A DNA stretch of 64,000 bases from a virus, in the IMG/VR virus record IMGVR_UViG_3300042387_001265, positions 1 through 64,000 of that record; one strand, written 5' to 3'. The position numbers were made by a program, and so were the translations under genes. This document shows, in pieces, positions 51,490-60,541 of the stretch. Numbering within the stretch: position 1 is the stretch's first letter; each line of letters starts with the position of its first letter. A model generated the notes under the pieces. It was not told the DNA's origin. It saw only the letters and a list, made by a program, of their open reading frames with translations, and did not search any database.

Positions 51490-53178
51490 ATGGCATTTCA
51501 ATTATCACCTGGAGTAAATGTATCAGAGATTGACCTGACTACAGTTATTCCTTCAGTGGGCACTTCTACAGGTGCTTTTGTAGGACCTTTTGCTTGGGGA
51601 CCATGTGGTGAAGTTACAACTGTTTCCGATGAAGTTCGTTTAGTCGATTCATTTGGTAAACCAGATAGCACAAATTATGAATACTGGTTCTCTGCTGCAA
51701 ACTTTCTTGCATACGGAAATAATCTAAAAGTCGTTCGTGCATTCAATTCATCATCTACTTTGAATGCTACAGCAAACGGTACTGGTTTGTTGATTAAAAA
51801 TCAAAGCGATTATGAAGAAAATCATACAGGATATGCTGCAAATTCTTATAACGGTTTCGGCGCACGTTGGGCTGGTGCTTTAGGTAACTCATTAAGCGTT
51901 TCTATGGCTGATGCTGCATCATATTCAACTTGGGCATATAAAACTCAATTTACATCTGCACCAAGTAATTCAAGTTATGTAGCAGCAAGAAATGGTTCGT
52001 TTGACGAACTTCATGTTGTTGTTGTAGACCAAGATGGATTGTTTAGTGGTACAGAAGGCACAGTTCTTGAAAAATATTCATTTGTTTCGAAAGCATCTGA
52101 CGCTAAAGATGACTCTGGAAATTCAAATTACTACAAGAATGTAATTCAATCTAAGTCAAAATATATTTGGTGGTTGTCACATCCAACACAAAATACTGGT
52201 GTAGGAACAGCATGGGGTTCATCAGCGAATGCATCTAGTTTTGCAAACACAACTGGTAATGTAACGTTCTCGTTGTCTGGTGGAGCAGATGGTACAGTTG
52301 ATACTTCACAAATTACTACAAGCTGGGACCAATTCAAGAATGCAGAATCAGTAGACATTTCACTCTGTGTAACTGGCACAGGTAATTCTACAATTTCAAG
52401 TTATGTTATTGACAATATTGTAGGAACACGTAAAGATTGCGTTGCATTTGTTTCACCAACCAAAGCAAGTGTTGTGGACAATTCTGGTAATGAAGTTAGT
52501 GACATTACTACATTCCGTAATTCACTTACATCATCTTCATATGCAGTTCTAGATTCTGGTTACAAATATCAATACGACAAATACAGTGATGTTTATCGTT
52601 GGGTACCATTAAACGGTGACATTGCTGGTCTGTGTGTAAGAACAGACCAAGAACGTGACCCATGGTTTTCACCTGGTGGTTTAAATCGTGGCGTTATCAA
52701 GAACGTTGTAAAACTTGCTTGGAATCCACTAAAATCAGAACGTGATTCATTGTATTCTGTTGGCGTAAATCCTGTTGTTTCTTTCCCAGGAGAAGGTACA
52801 GTTCTGTTCGGTGACAAAACATTACTGAGCAAGCCAAGTGCATTTGATCGTATCAATGTTCGTCGTTTATTCATCACTCTTGAAAAAGCAATTTCACGTG
52901 CAGCACGTTTCTCGTTGTTTGAATTTAATGATCAATTCACACGCGCACAGTTTGTTGCTCTAGTTGAGCCATTCTTACGTGACGTTCAAGGTCGTCGTGG
53001 TATCACAGACTATCGAGTTGTGTGTGACGATACAAACAACACTGGAGAAGTTATTGATCGTAATGAATTCGTTGGTGACATCTATATTAAACCAGCACGT
53101 TCTATCAACTTCATTCAATTGAACTTCGTAGCAGTTCGTACGGGAGTATCTTTCAATGAAGTCGTAGGTGCGGCATAA
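51490..53178 (+). CDS. 18: Tail sheath protein gp18
   Basis: The 562-residue product has sheath signatures: it starts FQLSPGVNVSEIDLTTVIPS, then TSTGAFVGPFAWGPCGEV, ANFLAYGNNLKVVRAF, and the C-terminal core VNPVVSFPGEGTVLFGDKTL, RINVRRLFITLEKAISRAAR and IYIKPARSINFIQLNFVAVR. T4 gp18 has 659 residues, and the difference lies in the variable outer domains. It forms the contractile sheath around the gp19 tube. Strong ribosome-binding site (AAAGGAGAAA). Confidence 0.95.
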   Translation: MAFQLSPGVNVSEIDLTTVIPSVGTSTGAFVGPFAWGPCGEVTTVSDEVRLVDSFGKPDSTNYEYWFSAANFLAYGNNLKVVRAFNSSSTLNATANGTGLLIKNQSDYEENHTGYAANSYNGFGARWAGALGNSLSVSMADAASYSTWAYKTQFTSAPSNSSYVAARNGSFDELHVVVVDQDGLFSGTEGTVLEKYSFVSKASDAKDDSGNSNYYKNVIQSKSKYIWWLSHPTQNTGVGTAWGSSANASSFANTTGNVTFSLSGGADGTVDTSQITTSWDQFKNAESVDISLCVTGTGNSTISSYVIDNIVGTRKDCVAFVSPTKASVVDNSGNEVSDITTFRNSLTSSSYAVLDSGYKYQYDKYSDVYRWVPLNGDIAGLCVRTDQERDPWFSPGGLNRGVIKNVVKLAWNPLKSERDSLYSVGVNPVVSFPGEGTVLFGDKTLLSKPSAFDRINVRRLFITLEKAISRAARFSLFEFNDQFTRAQFVALVEPFLRDVQGRRGITDYRVVCDDTNNTGEVIDRNEFVGDIYIKPARSINFIQLNFVAVRTGVSFNEVVGAA

Positions 53179-53181
53179 ATA
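53174..53181 (+). promoter_or_regulatory. Late-promoter motif (CATAAATA) before tail tube
   Basis: The motif overlaps the sheath stop. A start near 53187 gives a short leader with CAGGAG before the ATG at 53204. Confidence 0.5.
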
Positions 53182-53203
53182 AGAGAGAAACAGGAGAAAA
53201 TAA

Positions 53204-53749
53204 ATGGCATTTAACGTAAATCAATTCCGCTCTCAACTTCAAAGTGACGGCGCACGTCCTAATCTGTTTGAAGTGAGTATGCCGTTTCCTGCATTCTCAT
53301 TACCAGGAAACGCACAAACAAAAATGACGTTCATGTGTAAAACAGCACAACTTCCAGGTTCAACTCTGGGCGTTGTGCCTGTTCAATACTTCGGTCGTGA
53401 ATTAAAGTTCGTAGGTAATCGTACTTTTGCAGATTGGACAGTTACAATTATCAACGATGAAGACTTTGCAGTTCGTAATGCATTTGAACGTTGGATGAAT
53501 GGCATTAATAGCCATAATCTTAATGTTCGTAATCCAATTGCTGGAACACCACTAGGATATACTGTTGATGGTGAAGTTACTCAGTTTGGAAAAGCAGGTA
53601 ACTCAATTAAAAAATATAAATTTGTAGGTTTATTTCCAACAGATATCACTCCAATCGATGTTGATTGGGGCTCAAATGATACTATTGAAGAATTTTCTGT
53701 AACGCTTACCTATCAGTGGTGGGAAGCAGTAGCAGACGGTGTGGTCTAA
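53204..53749 (+). CDS. 19: Tail tube protein gp19
   Basis: The 181-residue product has the gp19 family order: FNVNQFRSQLQSDGARPNLF, then CKTAQLPGSTLGVVPVQYFG, FADWTVTIINDEDFAVRNAF, ERWMNGINSHN and a closing beta set ending FSVTLTYQWWE. Length is close to T4 gp19 (163). It polymerises into the inner tube on the gp48/gp54 platform. It ends in a strong hairpin terminator whose stem includes its stop codon. Confidence 0.95.
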   Translation: MAFNVNQFRSQLQSDGARPNLFEVSMPFPAFSLPGNAQTKMTFMCKTAQLPGSTLGVVPVQYFGRELKFVGNRTFADWTVTIINDEDFAVRNAFERWMNGINSHNLNVRNPIAGTPLGYTVDGEVTQFGKAGNSIKKYKFVGLFPTDITPIDVDWGSNDTIEEFSVTLTYQWWEAVADGVV

Positions 53750-53774
53750 AAGTAGGGGGGACACCCCTACTTTT
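53748..53774 (+). terminator. Intrinsic terminator after gp19
   Basis: Perfect 11 bp stem (arms 53748-53758 and 53764-53774) with a GC core AGTAGGGG/CCCCTACT, 5-base loop and a U-rich run. The arms carry A and T runs, so it may work in both directions. It lies before the portal gene. Confidence 0.9.
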
Positions 53775-53800
53775 TATTATAAAATGAAAGGAAAATTCTA

Positions 53801-55480
53801 GTGGCGATTAAGCTGTTTGGCTTTACTTTAGGTTCGAAAGATGTTGTTCAGAAAGAAAAACCTGAACAATCATCTTTCGTTCTTCCTTCCGCTGCACAAC
53901 TAGATGACGGTGCTGTTACTATTACGCAAAATGCGTATTATGGCACATACGTAGATTTAGAAGGTTCAGTTCGTAATGAGATAGAACTTATCACTCGTTA
54001 CCGTGAAATGTCCAATCATCCAGAGTGTCAAATGGCAATTGATGAAATCGTCAATGAAGCCATAACACACGATGATAGAGGCAAAGTTGTTGATATTGTT
54101 TTAGATAATCTGAAACAACCAGAATCAATTAAGAAAAAAATTATTGAAGAGTTTGATAATGTCCAAAAGATGTTAAACTTTTCAAACTTAGCCGACGACT
54201 TATTTAAACGTTGGTACATTGACGGTCGCATGTTCTACCATGTGGTAGTTAATGATAAGAATCCAAAAGAAGGTATTCAAGAACTCCGTTATATTGACCC
54301 ACGTAAAATTCGTAAAGTGCGTGAAGTCAAAAAAGAAAGAGATCCCAAAACCGGTGCTTTAATTGTCGAATCTGTTGCTGAATATTATGTGTACAATGAC
54401 CGAGGTACAACAACTCAAACGTTTACTGCAAACGTAACTCAAGGTCTTCGTATTGCACCAGAATCCATTATTAATGTTAATTCAGGTTTGATGGATGCAA
54501 AGAATACTTTTGTTATTTCATATCTACACAAAGCAATCAAGCCACTCAATCAGTTACGTATGATTGAAGATGCGATTGTTATCTATCGTATTTCACGTGC
54601 GCCAGAACGCCGTATTTTCTACATTGACGTTGGTAATTTACCAAAAGGTAAAGCCGAACAATATCTCCGTGATATCATGATCAAGTATCGTAACAAAATG
54701 GTTTACGATGCCAATACTGGTGAACTGCGTGATGAACGTAAACATTTATCGATGTTGGAAGATTTCTGGTTGCCACGTAGAGAAGGTGGTAAAGGAACAG
54801 AAATTACTACTTTACCCGCTGGTCAAAATCTTGGTGAATTAGAAGATGTAAAATATTTCCAAAAGAAACTATTACAATCACTGAACGTTCCATACTCACG
54901 CTTAGAATCGCAAGAAGGTGGAATGGCTGGTCTAGGTCGTTCACAAGAAGTTACACGTGACGAACTAAAATTTGCAAAATTTGTTATTCGTTTACGTAAT
55001 AAATTTTCACAACTATTTGATGAGGCTTTAAAAATTCAATTAGTTTTAAAAGGTATTTGTACTCGTGAAGAATGGGAACAATTCAAAGAAGATATCTATT
55101 ATGATTTCCGTAAAGATAATAACTTCACTGAACTTCGTGAAGCAGAGTTATTGCAGAATAGATTGCAAATGGTAGGTTTAGTTGACCCATATATCGGTCG
55201 ATATTTTTCTCAACAGTATGTTATGAACAAAGTTTTAATGATGACTGATGAGGAAATTGAAGCTATGCGAGAGAAAATACAAGAAGAAAAAGAAACGCTA
55301 CCAGATGATATGCAAGGACCTATAATGCAGCAGGGCGGAGCTGAAGAACAGCAACCGCAATCTGACCAACCTCCAGTTGACAATACCGTTGAAAATGCCA
55401 ATGAAACGGAATCATTAACGCCTCAGCTTGATGATGAGGTAAACAAGTCAGTAATTAGTATAAATAATAGACGCAAATAA
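53801..55480 (+). CDS. 20: Portal protein gp20
   Basis: The 559-residue product starts at GTG after AAAGGAAA. It has the gp20 family pattern: RNEIELITRYREMSNHPECQ, DEIVNEAI, FKRWYIDGRMFYHVVVND, LRYIDPRKIRKVREV, YRISRAPERRIFYIDVGNLP, DGTGE-like segment (here DANTGELRDERKHLSMLEDF), FWLPRREGGKGTEITTLPAG and QSLNVPYSRL. The C-terminus is Gln/Asn-rich. The dodecameric portal begins head assembly and is the channel for DNA packaging. Confidence 0.95.
   Translation: MAIKLFGFTLGSKDVVQKEKPEQSSFVLPSAAQLDDGAVTITQNAYYGTYVDLEGSVRNEIELITRYREMSNHPECQMAIDEIVNEAITHDDRGKVVDIVLDNLKQPESIKKKIIEEFDNVQKMLNFSNLADDLFKRWYIDGRMFYHVVVNDKNPKEGIQELRYIDPRKIRKVREVKKERDPKTGALIVESVAEYYVYNDRGTTTQTFTANVTQGLRIAPESIINVNSGLMDAKNTFVISYLHKAIKPLNQLRMIEDAIVIYRISRAPERRIFYIDVGNLPKGKAEQYLRDIMIKYRNKMVYDANTGELRDERKHLSMLEDFWLPRREGGKGTEITTLPAGQNLGELEDVKYFQKKLLQSLNVPYSRLESQEGGMAGLGRSQEVTRDELKFAKFVIRLRNKFSQLFDEALKIQLVLKGICTREEWEQFKEDIYYDFRKDNNFTELREAELLQNRLQMVGLVDPYIGRYFSQQYVMNKVLMMTDEEIEAMREKIQEEKETLPDDMQGPIMQQGGAEEQQPQSDQPPVDNTVENANETESLTPQLDDEVNKSVISINNRRK
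55459..55466 (+). promoter_or_regulatory. Late-promoter motif (exact TATAAATA)
   Basis: An exact match to the T4 late -10 consensus, inside the last codons of the portal gene. A start near 55472 gives a leader with TAGGGAG before the ATG at 55493, serving the core-protein genes. Confidence 0.55.
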
Positions 55481-55492
55481 TAGGGAGTTACC

Positions 55493-55843
55493 ATGCAAAT
55501 CCAAGAAGTTATTAATCACATTGCTGCTGGCGATAGCGTGGCAGCAAAAGAAAGCATAGAAAATATTCTATCAGCAAAAGCGTTTGATGCGCTTCAAACT
55601 CGTAAACAAGAAATTGCTTCAACTCTTTTTGGTGGTCAAGAGCAAGAGCAAGAGTATGAAGAGGCGATGGAAGAAGGTATAAAGGGTGCTGCTATCGGTG
55701 GCGCATTAGGTTCAGTTGGTGGTCCAGTTGGTGCTGCTGTTGGTGGTGCATTGGGTCATGTTGCTGGCGAAGGTCTTGCTAGTTTAAGAAAAAGAACAGT
55801 TGCAGCAGGAAAAGCTTTTGCTACAAAACCATCACGTGATTAA
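55493..55843 (+). CDS. 67: Prohead core protein gp67-like, with glycine-zipper segment
   Basis: The 116-residue product starts with VINHIAAGDSVAAKESIENI and QTRKQEIASTLFGGQ, which resembles the N-terminus of T4-type gp67 and other core proteins (one helix then a short acidic stretch). Residues about 62-92 are a glycine-zipper-like run (GAAIGGALGSVGGPVGAAVGG), unlike T4 gp67, which is highly acidic. The position after gp20 fits gene 67. Core proteins are internal scaffold and are cleaved by gp21. The glycine-rich part could be membrane-active after cleavage; this is only inference. Confidence 0.6.
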   Translation: MQIQEVINHIAAGDSVAAKESIENILSAKAFDALQTRKQEIASTLFGGQEQEQEYEEAMEEGIKGAAIGGALGSVGGPVGAAVGGALGHVAGEGLASLRKRTVAAGKAFATKPSRD

Positions 55844-55846
55844 TTA

Positions 55847-56518
55847 ATGAAATCATTATTACAATTTAAATGTATTGTTGAAGAAGAAAAGTCCGACTAC
55901 TCAAAGTTGGACATTCTTGTTCGTGCAGGTTTAGCAAACAAAGCACAGCTCCAACGTATTCACAAAATAGTGGATAAGATGGGCGAAGAACGTCCAGTGT
56001 TCAATAATGCTGATCGTGAAATCATGCGTAATCTTTTCAATCGTATGGCTGATTTGATTACAAGCAATAAACAAATTTTTACACGTGCAAGACAAGCAGT
56101 TAGAGAAGATTTGAACGAAGCACGAAGCGACAGTGTTGGTAGTGCTTTTCCATTAGTACCGGACCCACCGGTTGTTTTGGTAATCAAACGCAAAGCAGTA
56201 AGATTGTATCCAGATGGCACTAGAGTTGCGCTTTATTGGAGCGACAAACTAAAGAAATATTTTAGCGTTCCATATGGACCAGCCTTAGATTCGACAATTC
56301 AAGCTGAGGAATATGTCAGAGAATTTTTAGAGTCCGATGAAATCGCTTTAAATGATGGTAATAATGTTTCTCTAAACGAACAAACAAAAGAAATGTTTAT
56401 AGATGTTTATGGGCGTTTAGATGAGCAAAACAAAGAATATTTTTGGAATCAATTAACAGAATCAGCATCAACATTTGGAAAACTCTATGAATTTTGTAGA
56501 ACTAATTCTTCAGAATAA
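55847..56518 (+). CDS. Prohead-cluster protein of unknown function
   Basis: The 223-residue product starts 3 bases after gp67. The N-terminal half is helical (SKLDILVRAGLANKAQLQRI; NNADREIMRNLFNRMADLIT), with a Pro-rich turn (FPLVPDPPVVLVIKRK). The second half is beta (VRLYPDGTRVALYWSDKLKK) and acidic. I do not recognise the family. It lies among core genes (67, 68, 21, 22), so a head role is likely. Its end overlaps the next gene by about 32 bases. Confidence 0.55.
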   Translation: MKSLLQFKCIVEEEKSDYSKLDILVRAGLANKAQLQRIHKIVDKMGEERPVFNNADREIMRNLFNRMADLITSNKQIFTRARQAVREDLNEARSDSVGSAFPLVPDPPVVLVIKRKAVRLYPDGTRVALYWSDKLKKYFSVPYGPALDSTIQAEEYVREFLESDEIALNDGNNVSLNEQTKEMFIDVYGRLDEQNKEYFWNQLTESASTFGKLYEFCRTNSSE

Positions 56519-56948
56519 ATTAGACGAAGCCAAAGAACTCATCTATGAAAAATTGGATGAGATAGCTTCTATTAAATTAGAAGAGATAAAGCCATTCGTT
56601 GTTGATGAGATGTTTGAAGAGATTGAAGTTGACGAAGAAGTATTAGAAGAGGCTGCAAAGAAACGAAATCCAAATGTTGTTAAAATGGGTAGAGTTCAAA
56701 AGATTCGTCGCCGTATTCGTCGCAATAAAAAAGGTAAGATTATCGTACAGAAAAATGTACGCAAATCAGCACTAAAAGGATATCGTTTGTCTGGCAATAC
56801 AGTAAAGCGTATACCAGCAACAGTAAGATTACGTAAAGCACGTTTATTGAAACGTGCATGGAAAACAACAAGAAGAGCAAAACTTAGACGCACATTGTTA
56901 AAGAGAAAGATGTCAATGCGCCGTCGTAAATCTATGGGACTAAGATAA
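56487..56948 (+). CDS. 68: Prohead core protein, gp68-like, with strongly basic C-terminus
   Basis: From the ATG at 56487 the product has about 153 residues; an in-frame TTG at 56475 is less likely. The N-terminus is acidic and helical (NFVELILQNKLDEAKELIYE; FEEIEVDEEVLEEAAKK). From about residue 60 it is extremely basic (RVQKIRRRIRRNKKGKIIVQ; ending RKMSMRRRKSMGLR), which suggests DNA or RNA binding. T4 gp68 also lies between gp67 and gp21. The acidic start may guide assembly and the basic part may bind DNA after gp21 cleavage. Family match is tentative. Confidence 0.5.
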   Translation: MNFVELILQNKLDEAKELIYEKLDEIASIKLEEIKPFVVDEMFEEIEVDEEVLEEAAKKRNPNVVKMGRVQKIRRRIRRNKKGKIIVQKNVRKSALKGYRLSGNTVKRIPATVRLRKARLLKRAWKTTRRAKLRRTLLKRKMSMRRRKSMGLR

Positions 56949-56949
56949 A

Positions 56950-57312
56950 ATGCCATTTGAAATAACTAACAGTTTAAGAGGAACATCAGTCATTCGTGGT
57001 GTCGATGCGGGTACTTACACAATCACACTGAATGATTTAAGAGCCAATACCACAATCGAAAGTGTGTCGGCCGCAGATATTAAACGAATCATGTGGTCAA
57101 CAAACGGTAGCATTACAGTTGTTAGAAACGGTGTTCCACAACTTGCTTTGCATACAGGTGGTGTTATGGATTTTGCAGACTTTGCACACTCACTTGCAAA
57201 TAATAATACTCAAAGCATTGTTGTAACAATTAATACAGGCGGTTCTTTTATTATGGAAGTTTCTAAAGTTGCGACATACAATGTTGACCCATATACAGGA
57301 GCATCCATCTAA
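56950..57312 (+). CDS. Small beta-rich head-cluster protein
   Basis: The 120-residue product begins FEITNSLRGTSVIRGVDAGT, then NDLRANTTIESVSAADIKRI, MWSTNGSITVVRNGV, HTGGVMDFADFAHSLANNNT and ends SKVATYNVDPYTGASI. It is a beta-type fold with no catalytic motif, and looks like a protein conserved in T4-like aquatic phages next to head genes. A capsid decoration or core role is possible but not shown. It is one base from gp21. Confidence 0.55.
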   Translation: MPFEITNSLRGTSVIRGVDAGTYTITLNDLRANTTIESVSAADIKRIMWSTNGSITVVRNGVPQLALHTGGVMDFADFAHSLANNNTQSIVVTINTGGSFIMEVSKVATYNVDPYTGASI

Positions 57313-57962
57313 TGAAACTAATTAAAGAACATATTGAAGATGTAAGATATCTTACCGAAAAAACAGAAGACGGTAAAAAACAAATGTACATTGAAGGTAT
57401 TTTTCTTGTCGGTGACACAGTTAACCGAAACAATCGCATGTACGAAATGAAAACATTACGTAATGAAGTCGCACGATACACAAAAGAACTTATTGAATCT
57501 AATCGTGCGCTTGGCGAACTAGGACATCCTGATACACCATCACTCAATCTTGAACGTGTATCTCATAAGATTGTTAGCCTTAAAGAAGACGGAAATACTT
57601 TTGTAGGTAAAGCACTTATTATGGAAACACCTTATGGACAAATAGCCAAGAATTTAATAGATTCTGGTGTAAATCTGGGTGTTTCTTCACGTGCCCTAGG
57701 CTCAGTTGTAATGACTAAAGAGGGTTACAATTTAGTCCAAGATGATTTGCGTCTTGCAACAGCAGCAGACATCGTTGCTGACCCTTCAGCACCAGGAGCT
57801 TTTGTTCAAGGTATTATGGAGAACAAAGAGTGGATGTATGTTGAAGGTCGTTTTGTTGAGTCACATATTGACTACGCTAAAAAACAGATTCGTCAAGCAT
57901 CACGCAAAGAAATTGAGACTGTTGGATTACAACTTTTCGAAAATTTTCTACGAAAACTTTAA
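57312..57962 (+). CDS. 21: Prohead protease gp21
   Basis: The 216-residue product is the S78-type prohead protease. It has EGIFLVGDTVNRNNRMYEMK, ALGELGHPDTPSLNLERVSH (His72) and GVNLGVSSRALGSVV (Ser125/126 region), with a late Asp (ATAADIVADPSAPGAFVQ). These are the expected catalytic-site neighbours. Gp21 cleaves scaffold and capsid proteins during maturation. Starts on the last base of the previous stop. Confidence 0.93.
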   Translation: MKLIKEHIEDVRYLTEKTEDGKKQMYIEGIFLVGDTVNRNNRMYEMKTLRNEVARYTKELIESNRALGELGHPDTPSLNLERVSHKIVSLKEDGNTFVGKALIMETPYGQIAKNLIDSGVNLGVSSRALGSVVMTKEGYNLVQDDLRLATAADIVADPSAPGAFVQGIMENKEWMYVEGRFVESHIDYAKKQIRQASRKEIETVGLQLFENFLRKL

Positions 57963-57966
57963 AATT

Positions 57967-57974
57967 TATAAATA
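57967..57974 (+). promoter_or_regulatory. Late-promoter motif (exact TATAAATA) before gp22
   Basis: An exact T4 late consensus just after the gp21 stop. A start near 57980 gives a 17-base leader with AAGGAGA before the ATG at 57997. Confidence 0.65.
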
Positions 57975-57996
57975 AGAAATCATAAGGAGATATTCA

Positions 57997-59100
57997 ATGG
58001 CAACAAACAAACTAATGGAAGCAGCGGCAGAAATTCTTGCAGCAAGCAAGTCTTCGGCTCCTGGTATGCCAATGCCTAAGTTACAGCACGACACTCCAGG
58101 CAATTCTGGAACACCTGAAGACTTGGGCGGTCCTACACCACAAAACAACAAACCAAATGATGATTCTAACAAGCTTTCAAACAAAGCTAAAGACTCAGCT
58201 GGTTCAAATAAATCTTCATTGAACATGAAGCCTTCACACGCTTCTGCCGATACACAACTTGGTGACAAGAACATGCGTCCGGGTTCAGGTACCAACATGA
58301 TGCCAGAAGATGTTGAAGAAGATGTAGAAATTTTTGATGATAATTCAGCAGTTGAAGAAATGAAAGCTCAGATGAAAGAAGATATTGATTCTCTTTTTGC
58401 TGATGACAAAAACATTTCTGAAGACTTTAAAGCTAAAGCTGTTACTATTTTTGAAGCACGTGTATTTGACCGTGTTGCTCAAATTCAAGAGCAATTGGAA
58501 TCAGAATATGCTGGTCAATTGGTAGAAGCTGTTGAAACAATCAAAGCAGAACTAACAGAAAAAGTCGATGACTATCTCAACTACGTAGTTGAGCAGTGGA
58601 TGGAAGAAAATCAAATTGCTGTTGAAAGCGGTTTACGTTCCGAAATTACAGAAGACTTTATTGCCGGTCTACGCAATCTGTTTGCTGAAAACTATATCAA
58701 TGTTCCAGAAGACAAAGTTGACCTTGTAGAAGAACTTGCTTCTAAGGTTGAAGAACTGGAAGAAAAATTGAACGAAGAAATTGAAACTAATATTCAGTAT
58801 AAAAAACAACTTACTGAAGCAGTCAAAGTACAACTAGTAAATGAAGTGTGTGAAGGTCTCACAGCAACTCAAGTTGAAAAGATTAAAGCACTCGCAGAGA
58901 GTGTAGAATTTTCCACAGAGGAAGAATTCGTAGAAAAACTTGAAACAATTCGTGAGAACTATTTCCCATCAGGCATGAAAAAAGCCGATGCAGCACAGCT
59001 TCACGAAACAGTTGATGACACTGATGGTAACGAAAAGAAGATGTCTTCTGATCCTTACGTTGCATCAGTCATGCAAGCAATTTCTAAAACAAAAATTTAA
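57997..59100 (+). CDS. 22: Prohead scaffolding protein gp22
   Basis: The 367-residue product is acidic and helical, as in scaffold proteins. It has a low-complexity N-terminal part (residues 30-100, Pro/Ser/Asn), then a coiled-coil region (DKNISEDFKAKAVTIFEARV; VDDYLNYVVEQWMEENQIAV; ELASKVEELEEKLNEEIETN). The end (SSDPYVASVMQAISKTKI) is the conserved gp22 C-terminus, thought to contact gp23. It is removed by gp21 in maturation. Confidence 0.9.
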   Translation: MATNKLMEAAAEILAASKSSAPGMPMPKLQHDTPGNSGTPEDLGGPTPQNNKPNDDSNKLSNKAKDSAGSNKSSLNMKPSHASADTQLGDKNMRPGSGTNMMPEDVEEDVEIFDDNSAVEEMKAQMKEDIDSLFADDKNISEDFKAKAVTIFEARVFDRVAQIQEQLESEYAGQLVEAVETIKAELTEKVDDYLNYVVEQWMEENQIAVESGLRSEITEDFIAGLRNLFAENYINVPEDKVDLVEELASKVEELEEKLNEEIETNIQYKKQLTEAVKVQLVNEVCEGLTATQVEKIKALAESVEFSTEEEFVEKLETIRENYFPSGMKKADAAQLHETVDDTDGNEKKMSSDPYVASVMQAISKTKI

Positions 59101-59123
59101 TAATAATCAAAGGAGATACAAAG

Positions 59124-60467
59124 ATGTATTTGTCTGAAAATTTACAAAACAAATGGGATGGTGTTCTAAATCATCCAGACTTGCCAGCGATTGCTGACCC
59201 ATATCGTAAGGCAGTTACAGCAGTTATCCTGGAAAATCAGGCTACTGAAATGATCAAAGAATCTGGTATGCTGCAAGAGACCGGTTCACCAACTAACTTT
59301 GCTGGTACAGGCGGTTTTGGTGGCGGTGCTGCTGCTGCAGGTCCAGTTGCTGGTTTCGATCCAATTCTTATCAGCTTAGTTCGTCGTTCATTACCTAATC
59401 TGATTGCGTATGACGTTTGCGGCGTTCAGCCAATGACAGGTCCTACAGGTCTGATTTTTGCAATGCGTACTAAGTATGCATCACAAGGTGGTGGAGAAGC
59501 ATTCTACAACGAAGCTAACACAGCATTCTCTGGTGCTAACGGCGCTATCGTTGCTTCTTCAATGACAATTGCTGGTAACACAACAGATTATCTGTTTACT
59601 GGTAACGCTGCTCCTACAGGCGCAATGACTACTGGTTCTGCTGAAGCATTAGGCGACGGTGCAGCTGGTAACACATTCCAAGAAATGGCATTCTCAATTG
59701 AGAAAGTTACTGTTACAGCACGTACACGTGCATTGAAAGCAGAATACTCAATGGAACTTGCACAAGACTTGAAAGCAGTTCATGGTCTAGACGCAGAAAC
59801 AGAATTGGCTAATATCCTTTCTGCTGAAATTCTTGCTGAAATCAACCGTGAAGTTATCCGTACAATCTACAAAGTTGCTAAACCAGGCTGTCAAGCTGGT
59901 ACAACAACTCGTGGTGCATTCAACCTTGACACAGATTCAAACGGTCGTTGGATGGTTGAAAAGATTAAAGGTCTTGCATTCCAGATTGAACGTGAAGCAA
60001 ACCAAATTGCTAAGACAACTCGTCGTGGTAAAGGTAACATCGTTATCTGTTCTTCAGACGTAGCTTCTGCTCTAGCGATGTCAGGTATTCTTGATTACAA
60101 CTCAGCACTTGCTGGTCAAGTTAATCTAACAGTTGATGATACTGGTAATACTTTTGCTGGTACAATCTTCGGTCGTATCAAAGTTTACATTGACCCATAC
60201 TTCCCAACAGGCTCAACATCTGAGTTTGCGGTTGTAGGTTACAAGGGTACTAACGCATACGATGCTGGTATGTTCTACTGCCCATACGTTCCTCTACAAA
60301 TGGTTCGTGCAGTTGATACAGGTACATTCCAGCCAAAGATTGGCTTCAAGACTCGTTACGGTCTAGTTGCTAACCCATTTGCTGAAGGTACTGACCAGGG
60401 TCTAGGTCGTTTGGATTCACAGTCAAACAACTACTACCGTGGTTTCCGTATTGCAAACTTGATGTAA
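59124..60467 (+). CDS. 23: Major capsid protein gp23
   Basis: The 447-residue product matches gp23: DPYRKAVTAVILENQATEMI, FDPILISLVRRSLPNLIAYD, VCGVQPMTGPTGLIFAMRTK, ALKAEYSMELAQDLKAVHGL and DAETELANILSAEILAEINR, then GNIVICSSDVASAL and FKTRYGLVANPFAEG. A possible gp21 cleavage site is after Glu52 in GMLQETGSP; T4 gp23 is cut after Glu65. The Gly-rich stretch after it (AGTGGFGGGAAAAGP) supports a flexible junction. It is the hexamer protein of the shell, and ends in a strong terminator. Confidence 0.95.
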   Translation: MYLSENLQNKWDGVLNHPDLPAIADPYRKAVTAVILENQATEMIKESGMLQETGSPTNFAGTGGFGGGAAAAGPVAGFDPILISLVRRSLPNLIAYDVCGVQPMTGPTGLIFAMRTKYASQGGGEAFYNEANTAFSGANGAIVASSMTIAGNTTDYLFTGNAAPTGAMTTGSAEALGDGAAGNTFQEMAFSIEKVTVTARTRALKAEYSMELAQDLKAVHGLDAETELANILSAEILAEINREVIRTIYKVAKPGCQAGTTTRGAFNLDTDSNGRWMVEKIKGLAFQIEREANQIAKTTRRGKGNIVICSSDVASALAMSGILDYNSALAGQVNLTVDDTGNTFAGTIFGRIKVYIDPYFPTGSTSEFAVVGYKGTNAYDAGMFYCPYVPLQMVRAVDTGTFQPKIGFKTRYGLVANPFAEGTDQGLGRLDSQSNNYYRGFRIANLM

Positions 60468-60494
60468 TTAAATAACCACCGTAGAGTGGGATTT

Positions 60495-60525
60495 AAAGAG
60501 GCTTCTTCGGGAGCCTCTTTTTTTT
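60495..60525 (+). terminator. Intrinsic terminator with UUCG tetraloop after gp23
   Basis: Stem arms at 60495-60505 and 60510-60520 (AAAGAGGCT pairs with AGCCTCTTT, plus a wobble and C-G) close a UUCG loop, the very stable C(UUCG)G form. A run of about eight Ts follows. Confidence 0.95.
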
Positions 60526-60528
60526 GTT

Positions 60529-60536
60529 TATAAATA
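60529..60536 (+). promoter_or_regulatory. Late-promoter motif (exact TATAAATA) abutting a start codon
   Basis: Exact T4 late consensus directly after the gp23 terminator. Transcription would begin at about 60542, the A of the next ATG, so the message would be leaderless. Confidence 0.55.
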
Positions 60537-60541
60537 AGCAT

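Noticed and set aside
60524-60541. TTG start for the protein after gp23
   Set aside because: It lies in the T-run of the gp23 terminator; the ATG at 60542 begins the conserved part.
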